Shown in pieces: positions 5,196 to 10,064 of a stretch of 10,064 nucleotides of DNA. The position numbers and the translations under genes were made by a program. Source of the DNA: JAJNBK01 sp035642715 (lineage in GTDB: Archaea > Thermoproteota > Nitrososphaeria > Nitrososphaerales > Nitrososphaeraceae); assembly GCA_035642715.1 (NCBI GenBank), contig DASQRW010000248.1:1-10064 (forward strand), in the 5' to 3' direction. The number at the start of each line of letters is the position of its first letter. Positions within the stretch are counted from its first letter, which is position 1. The notes under the pieces are model-generated. The model was given only the letters and a program-made list of their open reading frames with translations, was not told the DNA's origin and searched no databases.

Positions 5196-5372
5196 ATGGC
5201 TGAAGAAGACTCATATAATTCCATCCGTAAATCTGATAATGTTGCATCAAGAATATCTTCTGATTTCCAGTGCTTCGTATGTGGCGCTATATTCACTACC
5301 CATGAGGACAAAAAACAACACCTAGAAAAGGAAGAACTTGGAGAAAAGGAAGAACTTGGCAAACTACATTGA
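5196..5372 (+). CDS. Small C2H2-type zinc-finger protein, 58 residues
   Basis: Frame from ATG 5196 to TGA 5370-5372. The protein has an acidic N-terminal tail (MAEEDSYNSIRKSD) and one zinc-finger-like motif beginning FQCFVCGAIFTTHED, with Cys26-x2-Cys29-x12-His42 as in classical C2H2 fingers. The second His is not at the usual 3-5 spacing: His58, the last residue, is 16 positions later. The gap holds a duplicated hexapeptide (EKEELGEKEELG) produced by an exact 18-base tandem repeat in the DNA. Without the duplication the His would still be ten positions away, so His36 may act instead or the site may be loose. Short single-finger proteins of this kind are common in Thaumarchaeota and are presumed to bind nucleic acid or protein. 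A TATA box lies at 5128-5135. Confidence 0.7.
   Translation: MAEEDSYNSIRKSDNVASRISSDFQCFVCGAIFTTHEDKKQHLEKEELGEKEELGKLH
5324..5359 (+). repeat. Exact 18-bp tandem duplication inside the zinc-finger gene
   Basis: The unit AGAAAAGGAAGAACTTGG occurs twice in direct contact (5324-5341, 5342-5359) without a mismatch. Being a multiple of three, it keeps the frame and inserts six residues between the first zinc-ligand His and the C-terminal His. The lack of divergence suggests a recent event. Confidence 0.85.
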
Positions 5373-5394
5373 TGACACTACATAGCAGAAAATA

Positions 5395-5622
5395 GAGATT
5401 GTAAAATATCAAGAACTCAAGTCACATAAAAGACTTTAGCAAGAAATGGTATTCCTTTCCAATGGCTTGACATAGAAGCAGATAAAGAAGAAGATCGCCT
5501 GTGTACTTGCTTCATATGCTGATTCTATTCAATTAATTCTAATTCATTTAATACCATAGCACACTTATCTTTAGAACCCTATGCCGAAGGTTAATGACTT
5601 GTAGAAGAACCAATACCAAAAA
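5395..5622 (+). pseudogene. Decayed fragment of a thioredoxin-reductase-like protein
   Basis: Pieces in different frames match the region before the FAD domain of long thioredoxin-reductase-like proteins (about 550 residues, often with a regulator or cNMP-binding domain first). First KYQELKSHKRL (about 5412-5437); then, after a small deletion, LARNGIPFQWLDIEADKE (about 5438-5492), matching the family pattern SHxLRDFLARNxIPxxWLDIE. After more disruptions come EPYAEG and LVEEPIPKIG (about 5575-5622), resembling the family's DGSVLVEP...EKIG segment. The dinucleotide-binding GxGxxG motif and everything after it are absent. Several stops and shifts interrupt it, so it cannot make a working reductase. 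Identification is from memory of the family pattern. Confidence 0.5.
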
Positions 5623-5755
5623 TTGGATAAATTGAATGGCATTAGCATAATTTCAAAAGCCAAGGCAGGTATGTTAAAGGCTATATTCTCGATAACTTAG
5701 AATCGACTGGTTAAACAGAAATATCACATAAATTAAATATCACAAATGCAATGTA

Positions 5756-5760
5756 GAGGA
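5756..5760 (+). promoter_or_regulatory. Ribosome binding site that supports a TTG start
   Basis: GAGGA lies eight bases before TTG 5769. No ATG or GTG is in frame near the conserved N-terminal His motif, so this site supports the TTG as start of the hemerythrin-like protein. Confidence 0.5.
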
Positions 5761-5768
5761 TATTTTAA

Positions 5769-6323
5769 TTGAATGCTACACAGGATCTTAAACAAGACCA
5801 TATCATAGTAAGAAGATTAAGAGATATAGTTCAAATATGTTCCGATAGACTTTATGCTAATGAAAATATCCCAATTGAAGATATTAAAATCATTTCAGTG
5901 ATAATTGAAGAATTTGTTGACAGGTTCCATCACGGGAAAGAAGAGCAAGCATATTTTCCACAAACTAAAGACAAAGATAGTTTTTCAGAAGATGTTCGTA
6001 AGTTTCTGATAGAACATGAGCTTGGAAGAAGAATTGCAAAGATGCTTTTACGTCAACTCGAGGCATGGAGTAAAGGAATTGGTTATAGAGAACCAATTGC
6101 AAGATTCTTAAAATCATATGCTGTTTTCATAACAGACCACACATATAAGGAAGATAATTTCTTTGATTTAATCGAAAATAAAAAAAGTATATCGAATGAA
6201 GAAGATAAAAGTTTAATGAGACATTATGAAAGTTGTAGAAACCAAGCAGGAGGTAAAGCAAGAATGGATCAAATGATAAAATTAATCGAATATTTAGAAG
6301 AAAGAGAGTGGATGCATAGATAA
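5769..6323 (+). CDS. Hemerythrin-like (HHE domain) protein
   Basis: Protein of 184 residues with a hemerythrin-like four-helix bundle, which in this family holds a non-heme di-iron centre used for oxygen or nitric-oxide sensing, storage or iron handling. Candidate iron ligands are in the expected order: His11 (KQDHIIVRRL), His54/His55 with Glu58/Glu59 (FHHGKEEQAYFP), His83 (FLIEHELGR), His124 (FITDHTYKED) and Glu128. Spacing matches the HHE pattern, so the site looks complete. The C-terminal 45 residues (about 140-184) are a charged helical tail beyond the core. It starts at TTG, backed by GAGGA eight bases before it. There is no signal peptide, so it acts in the cytoplasm. It lies between the zinc-finger gene and the second PII gene, all on the plus strand, with a promoter-sized gap on each side, so it is probably its own unit. 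Confidence 0.88.
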   Translation: MNATQDLKQDHIIVRRLRDIVQICSDRLYANENIPIEDIKIISVIIEEFVDRFHHGKEEQAYFPQTKDKDSFSEDVRKFLIEHELGRRIAKMLLRQLEAWSKGIGYREPIARFLKSYAVFITDHTYKEDNFFDLIENKKSISNEEDKSLMRHYESCRNQAGGKARMDQMIKLIEYLEEREWMHR

Positions 6324-6430
6324 GAAAGAATGTAAGGAACATATCTTAATATTCTCTTCTCTTTAATATCTTGACTGTATTTCATATAATATACATGTAA
6401 AGTAGCATTTGTTATGTGCATTATTCTAAG

Positions 6431-6441
6431 GATTTATTATA
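6431..6441 (+). promoter_or_regulatory. TATA box of the second PII gene
   Basis: GATTTATTATA, preceded by a purine-rich BRE-like CTAAG, lies 37-47 bases before TTG 6478. It would give a short leader of about 15-20 bases. The leader has no ribosome binding site; it is pyrimidine-rich (TCTTTCTCTCTCC). Confidence 0.4.
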
Positions 6442-6477
6442 CTCTTTCTCTCTCCTTGTCCTAAAGTAACTATAGCT

Positions 6478-6822
6478 TTGAAACGATTAGATATAATAAT
6501 TCCTCATGAACGTCTTCAAGAAGTTAATGATATTCTTCATAAGCATAAAGTAGGTGGTATGACATTTTATGACATAAAAGGCAGAGGTCGCTCAAAACGA
6601 GAACCAGTATCAATTGGTAGGGGTATAATGAGATATGTCCCAGAATTCGCATCTCGGATAAAAATCGAAGTAATTGTATCAGATTCGCTAGCAAAGCCAA
6701 TCATAGACGATATACTAAATGTCACAGGTACAGGTTCAGATTATGATGGCAAGATATTTTTTTATGATGTTGCTGAAGCGTATGATATTGGAACAAAAGA
6801 AACTAGTGATTCTGCACTATAG
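6478..6822 (+). CDS. PII family signalling protein, divergent (second copy)
   Basis: Paralog of the PII gene at 4492-4830, 114 residues. It starts at TTG; the choice rests on the N-terminus MKRLDIIIPHERLQEV aligning residue for residue with the first copy. Fold markers: GGMTFYDIKGRGRSK (26-40, with Arg38), T-loop REPVSIGRGIMRYVPEF (41-57) and GKIFFYDV (91-98, Lys92). As in the first copy, position 51 is Met instead of Tyr, and the ATP-phosphate motif RIRTGE is DIGTKE (Asp103, Gly105). The stretch before GKIF is two residues longer than in the first copy (TGTGSDYDGKIF). The two are clearly different, so they are not a recent duplication, and they may form hetero- or homotrimers with separate targets. 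The last 61 bases overlap a minus-strand gene. Ligand range cannot be read from sequence; ATP binding may be altered. Confidence 0.9.
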   Translation: MKRLDIIIPHERLQEVNDILHKHKVGGMTFYDIKGRGRSKREPVSIGRGIMRYVPEFASRIKIEVIVSDSLAKPIIDDILNVTGTGSDYDGKIFFYDVAEAYDIGTKETSDSAL

Positions 6823-6992
6823 AGAGGAAACTGGTAACTTCTTATGATATCACTTGTCATGTTATATTCAATTGAACATGTCTCATCTATGCTCATTGGG
6901 AGGATGGCCGTCGCCTCTTCGCCACATGGCGGGCATTTCTTAACAAGACCCTTTATATTAAAACTAATCTCAGTAATGTTCTGTTCTGTCAT
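6762..6992 (-). CDS. Small unknown protein with a CPPCG motif
   Basis: Minus-strand frame, 76 residues from ATG 6992 (MTEQNITEISFNIKGLVKKC), or 83 from ATG 7013. The later ATG is preferred because a TATA-like TATTATTAAAATT (about 7014-7026) lies roughly 25 bases before it. It has Cys20, Cys23 and Cys39; the CPPCGEEA piece looks like half of a zinc knuckle or a redox CxxC. The rest (SIDETCSIEYNMTSDIIRSY) is soluble and mixed. Its end overlaps the last 61 bases of the second PII gene, and the final 20 residues come from that overlap, so the true C-terminus may be poorly conserved. The opposite-strand frame over the same bases (6844-7056) has an unlikely hydrophobic composition and is judged a shadow. 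Family not recognised. Confidence 0.5.
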   Translation of the reverse strand: MTEQNITEISFNIKGLVKKCPPCGEEATAILPMSIDETCSIEYNMTSDIIRSYQFPLYSAESLVSFVPISYASATS

Positions 6993-7224
6993 GTTAAGGC
7001 TATGTAGTTTCATAATTTTAATAATACAAGGTGTCTCTAATCTTGAAACTATCTAATAGCTATAGAAGATAATTGAAATATGTCAGAATAATGATAAGGC
7101 AGAAGAGGAAACAAAGTAAATCTTATCTTATATATATGGCACACCTTGAATATATAACCAGATCTTCAATAGGAAATTGTTTATTATTGCCCATATGCTT
7201 ACTGCCTGAATAATATCATATTTT

Positions 7225-7716
7225 TTATTTTACTACCAATACAGGACATGTTGCATAAGTTATAACTCCAGAAGCAGTGCTTCCTAGCAATAATTTCTTA
7301 AAACCTGTTCTACCTCTTGAACCAATTACAATCAAATCTACATTTTCACGTTCAGCATAATCAACTATCGCACCTACTACTGATGTAGGACTTACAACTA
7401 CTTCTGTTTTTAATTGAACATCGCCATTTTCATACATTTTTTCTTTAATTTTATCAAACCACTGCTGAGCCTCATGTTTAGCATCTTGTAGGAGTTCATT
7501 TATTGAACTAGGAGTGACTAGGCCAAACATGTTTGTAGAATATGCATAGCCTGTTTGCGAGAATAAAACATGTAAAGCAATTAGCTGAGAATCATTATCT
7601 GCTTTTTTAGCCATTGCAATAGCATAGTCAGCTGCGTTCATTGATTCTTCTGAACCATCTACTGGAATTAGTATCTTTGAAAACTTTCCTTTTATCTGAC
7701 TCAATATACATATCAT
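7225..7716 (-). CDS. Universal stress protein (UspA family)
   Basis: Single-domain universal stress protein, 163 residues, a little longer than the usual 140-150 because of the N-terminus and an insert at 53-72. The core begins FSKILIPVDGSEESMNAADY (12-31), with the Asp20 and Gly-Ser of the nucleotide pocket. It ends VDLIVIGSRGRTGFKKLLLG and STASGVITYATCPVLVVK, giving the Gly-x2-Gly-x9-Gly-Ser motif at Gly132, Gly135, Gly145 and Ser146 that marks ATP-binding members. It is cytoplasmic, probably a dimer. Such proteins are induced in stress or starvation; the target is unknown. The start is ATG 7716, though TTG at codon 5 (7704) lies about 22 bases after the TATA-like AATATAATATA and could be used instead. 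It stands alone, with no same-strand neighbour close enough for an operon. Confidence 0.92.
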   Translation of the reverse strand: MICILSQIKGKFSKILIPVDGSEESMNAADYAIAMAKKADNDSQLIALHVLFSQTGYAYSTNMFGLVTPSSINELLQDAKHEAQQWFDKIKEKMYENGDVQLKTEVVVSPTSVVGAIVDYAERENVDLIVIGSRGRTGFKKLLLGSTASGVITYATCPVLVVK

Positions 7717-8489
7717 ATATTATATTTGTCCTCTTAAAAATTCAACTATAGTTAATAGAATGGATCCTGTCAGATCATCATAATACTATACTAATGCAGT
7801 GATTTAATCATAATACTGTCTCTGAGGATGAGATGAGATGAAATTCACTATAACATTATAACATTTTATTATAAAACCCTGGCATTACACTTAGTTTCAG
7901 TAGAAAGAATCCTATGCGATAATTGTTAGTACATCTACTAAATAAAGAAAAATAAAATATCGCTTTTGAAAATACACTATCTGAAATATTTATGGAATCT
8001 GTAGACTTTGAATCGTGTAGTATGGGTAGATTCCTACGCTAGCAAATACGTGATTAAAACAGATGAGAAGACCCGATTCATCCAAACAATAAACGTTATT
8101 TAGAGGTTCTCTACTTCAAGGTTCAAATTTTGATGCAGACTCTTAATCTATCAGTAGAATACTTTCTAATAATTTTTATTTTGATCTGAATAATAATAAT
8201 TGTAAAAAATATGTTGGTAGCCCATTCTAAGTAGTGGAATGAATGCGTTATTTTTAATTTCTATATAGCTATTCCTATAGTCTTAACTCCAGGTTTTGAT
8301 CATTTTCCATTTCAAAAGTAAGACTGCGACAGAAAACATAATACTAAATGACCAAAATGTTCATTTCTTATTTGCAAAGTAGAACACAGCTAGTAAAATT
8401 AAGTATTCATGACTGCTGGGTGCTAAAGTCAACGGAGCAAAGCAATAAAAAAAGAGTTTTAATAATTTATTTAGTAATCATAAAAGTAT
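7717..8489. other. 770-bp non-coding stretch
   Basis: I see no gene here. It holds the promoters of the universal stress gene (left end) and of the CBS gene (right end: ATTTATTTA at 8465-8473, 17-25 bases before ATG 8490). Minor repeats are TCATAATACT twice (7778-7787, 7808-7817), a GATGA triplet repeat near 7827-7841, TATAACAT twice in tandem near 7850-7865, and a small hairpin AAATGA...TCATTT near 8346-8367. No tRNA-like cloverleaf was found. Confidence 0.5.
8465..8473 (+). promoter_or_regulatory. TATA box of the CBS gene
   Basis: ATTTATTTA centred about 21 bases before ATG 8490 fits a leaderless archaeal promoter. There is no ribosome binding site before the ATG, which agrees with leaderless translation. 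Confidence 0.45.
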
Positions 8490-8888
8490 ATGAGTAAAAA
8501 ATCAACACTAGTTTCTAGCATTATGACTGAAAGGGTGAAAACAGCAACAGCAGATGAAACTATTAAAACGGTCTGTAAATCGATGTACGAAAATGATATT
8601 GGAAGCATAGTTATTGTAAAAAGAACAATCGATGATGCCAATAAACCAGTCGGTATAATTACAGAAAGAGATATTGTACGTCAAATAGCGTTATCAGAAT
8701 TATTTGTAGTTCAAGCACCAATACGACAGATAATGAGTACTCCTTTAGTCACTATAGGACCAAACAATCCAGTAAGAGATGCTATAGAGATCATGCAACT
8801 AAAGAAGATTCGCAGGCTTCCTGTTATCGATAACAAAGGAAAAATGGTTGGCATAATAACACAAAAAGATGTATTGAAGGAAGCCTAA
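8490..8888 (+). CDS. Tandem CBS-domain protein
   Basis: Protein of 132 residues made only of two CBS domains (a Bateman module). The first spans about 8-65 (SSIMTERVKTATADETIK ... GIITERDIVR), the second about 77-131 (IRQIMSTPLVTI ... GIITQKDVLKE). Each ends in the typical GIIT-x-x-D strand-turn, with Asp61 and Asp127 in the position that usually contacts ribose in nucleotide-binding members. IRRLPVIDNKGKMVG (107-121) is the standard second-domain core. Such stand-alone modules bind adenine nucleotides and are thought to sense energy state or regulate partner proteins. No catalytic domain is attached and no partner gene adjoins, so the target is unknown. There is no signal or membrane segment. 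It is transcribed alone from the TATA box at 8465-8473, with a hairpin directly after the stop. Confidence 0.92.
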   Translation: MSKKSTLVSSIMTERVKTATADETIKTVCKSMYENDIGSIVIVKRTIDDANKPVGIITERDIVRQIALSELFVVQAPIRQIMSTPLVTIGPNNPVRDAIEIMQLKKIRRLPVIDNKGKMVGIITQKDVLKEA

Positions 8889-8958
8889 ATTGTTATCTTA
8901 GTAGAGGTTAACAATATAATAAATGATCTCTTTAAAGTCTAGCCAACAGTCATTTTTT
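8889..8958 (+). terminator. Hairpin then T-run after the CBS gene
   Basis: ATTGTTA (8889-8895) and TAACAAT (8909-8915) form a 7-bp stem with a 13-base loop beginning one base after the stop codon. Six T follow at 8953-8958. The hairpin is too far from the T-run for a bacterial-type terminator, but the T-run alone could end an archaeal transcript. Confidence 0.35.
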
Positions 8959-9083
8959 CGCTACAATCACCTTATCTTATACGTCTAGTTGGTTAAATTC
9001 TTACAGATCCTATATTTCAAGGCGATTGTTCTTTCCATCGAATGAATAAGTTGTCTGTATATAATCGCATATCTATTTTATTT

Positions 9084-9134
9084 AAAAAAAGAAGGTTTCC
9101 TTATAACTCCAATCTAGACTAATTTTTACCTTCT
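9084..9134 (-). terminator. Terminator of the cupredoxin gene
   Basis: On the minus strand AGAAGGT (9134-9128) pairs with ACCTTCT (9096-9090), a 7-bp stem that runs directly into seven T (the A-run at 9084-9090). It begins ten bases past the stop of the cupredoxin gene. Stem plus T-run is the clearest terminator in the window. Confidence 0.6.
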
Positions 9135-9143
9135 GTGTTTCAA

Positions 9144-9986
9144 TTATGATGCAACAGTACGAAGACTGAATTCGTCTTCTATAGGATTTTCTGGTGCTTT
9201 GGCATTTATGGAGGTTATTTGAACTCTTATTTTATAGTCGGCATTGCCTTTTAGAAATGCGCCTTCAAGATGATATGCTCCAGTACTGCTAAGGTCTGGC
9301 CCGTATGTTCGTGTTTCATTACTTCCTGCTATCAATTCTAGTGGTAATGATTCACCAGCTGTAACAAATATTCTTGAAAAGACTCTATCAGTATTATTCT
9401 GTAGTATAGTAATATTGTAAGCGGCGTTGTTCTATCCAATGGTATTGTTATTGGTTTAAATCTAGCAGTGTTCTAATGTCTTGAGTAAGATTGAGTGTTC
9501 TACCTGTCCCTGAAGATAATTCAAAATTATTGCCTCTCTCTATTGCATCACTTACGGATATTGCTGCAACTCTCCATGGATGAATCTCACAATGATATAG
9601 GAAATCTCCTGCTTTGTTGAATGTATACTGAAAGAATGAATTTGCAGTTGCTGGCATAATTCCTGAATTAAAAACTGAACCAGCGTCAGAAGCACTAGGT
9701 GATCCACTAGTTACTGTATTGGTTGTCCCATGTCGTTGTTAATCCATGCTATGGTGGTACCAGTAGGTATAGCTATTGCTGGAGGATAATAATGGTATGG
9801 ACTATCTCTTTGTGCTGCTCCTGGAATAATGCTTACTGCATATGTAGCTTGAATATTTTGTAATGTAGCCATAGTTCCTGTTTGCGCATATGAATTGATT
9901 GTTGTTGTTATTGTCGTCAACGCTGCTGTGAAAATCAGTATAACCAAGACCGATGTTGTTAACAAGGATTTTCTGATTTGTATCAT
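9144..9986 (-). pseudogene. Secreted plastocyanin-like cupredoxin, broken by three one-base deletions
   Basis: One gene of about 281 residues is recovered by adding three bases. From ATG 9986 it has a signal peptide (RK, hydrophobic about 10-30, likely cut near NSYAQ), then a cupredoxin domain (about 45-146): AIAIPTGTTIAWINNDMGQP, predicted His90, SVFNSGIMP, FFQYTFNKAGDFLYHCEIHP. Copper ligands would be His90, Cys133 and His136. The usual axial Met is not evident (HPWRVAA). A second beta-rich domain follows (about 180-281, YNITILQNNTDRVF to the end). Lesions: a missing base after 9720 removes the His90 codon and leads to TAA at 9711; one near 9458-9462 (GATTTAAA); one near 9429-9433 (AGAACAAC). 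Between lesions the frame reads well. Related proteins carry electrons outside the cell in ammonia oxidisers. Either recent decay or sequence error; a TATA box and a terminator are intact. Confidence 0.75.
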
Positions 9987-10006
9987 CGTTACGACATCCT
10001 GTAAAA

Positions 10007-10015
10007 ATTATTTAT
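10007..10015 (-). promoter_or_regulatory. TATA box of the cupredoxin gene
   Basis: ATAAATAAT on the minus strand is 21-29 bases before ATG 9986, the spacing for a leaderless transcript. There is no convincing ribosome binding site directly before the ATG. The intact promoter suggests the gene was functional until recently, or still is if the frameshifts are errors. Confidence 0.45.
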
Positions 10016-10064
10016 CTTGTCTGACTGTATTGCTATGCAATTGAAGAGCCTTCAAGTAAGCAAG

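Larger units (their letters stand above)
5373..5768. other. Intergenic stretch holding a gene remnant and the hemerythrin promoter
   Basis: Apart from the reductase remnant I see no gene. The last 45 bases contain a TATA-like TAAATTAAATAT (5729-5740) about 30-40 bases before the TTG of the hemerythrin-like gene. Confidence 0.45.

Noticed and set aside
6844..7056. Plus-strand frame of 70 residues after the second PII gene
   Set aside because: It is the antisense shadow of the CPPCG gene; its hydrophobic, Met-rich translation is unlikely.
7092..7214. Plus-strand frame of about 40 residues
   Set aside because: No start signal and an unconvincing composition.
8040..8145. tRNA-like T-loop GGTTCAAAT near 8110
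   Set aside because: The T stem would need two G-U pairs, and no matching acceptor or anticodon arm lies upstream.
1..10064. CRISPR array, transposase, integrase, defence island or rRNA
   Set aside because: No regularly spaced repeats, no transposase or nuclease motifs in any frame long enough to judge, and no rRNA-like sequence were seen.

Overview
The window is AT-rich (about two-thirds A+T by eye), sparsely coded and archaeal. The clearest markers are an RNA polymerase Rpo11 (RpoL) gene followed by the transcript-cleavage factor TFS. TATA-like boxes lie 20-30 bases before several starts, which fits leaderless transcripts, and TTG or GTG starts are common. Two divergent PII proteins, a hemerythrin-like protein, a DUF1059 protein, a plastocyanin-like secreted protein and low coding density suggest an ammonia-oxidising thaumarchaeon, probably Nitrososphaerales and perhaps Nitrosocosmicus-like. 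The lineage is inferred from gene content only.

Layout. 1-890: mostly non-coding, with one 48-residue reading frame on the minus strand and a hairpin that looks like its terminator. 892-2097: a 173-residue unknown gene diverges from the rpoL-TFS pair over a shared, nearly symmetric TATA element. 2098-2884: a possible structured leader (an 11-bp long-range pairing that covers part of a ribosome binding site), a tiny possible membrane peptide, and a single-pass membrane protein. 2885-3999: a long stretch without an intact gene, holding remnants of reading frames, several inverted repeats and a compound microsatellite. 4000-4182: a DUF1059 reading frame with no normal start codon. 4492-6822: two PII-like genes (minus and plus strand) bracket a zinc-finger protein, a decayed thioredoxin-reductase fragment and a hemerythrin-like gene. 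6762-6992: a small cysteine-containing unknown on the minus strand that overlaps the second PII gene tail to tail. 7225-7716: a universal stress protein. 7717-8489: non-coding. 8490-8888: a two-CBS-domain protein. 9144-9986: a secreted cupredoxin gene broken by three apparent one-base deletions.

The genes do not form one pathway. rpoL and TFS serve transcription. The PII, CBS, universal stress, hemerythrin and zinc-finger proteins are small sensors or regulators, typical of an accessory signalling neighbourhood. Four loci look decayed or damaged (remnants at 2960-3170 and 5395-5622, the start-less DUF1059 frame, the broken cupredoxin). I see no CRISPR array, no intact transposase, no tRNA and no rRNA. 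I do not see a clear new multi-gene system. The most unusual items are the paired PII proteins lacking the canonical ATP-phosphate arginines, the DUF1059 frame that opens at ATA, and the cupredoxin whose first lesion falls in the codon for a predicted copper ligand.
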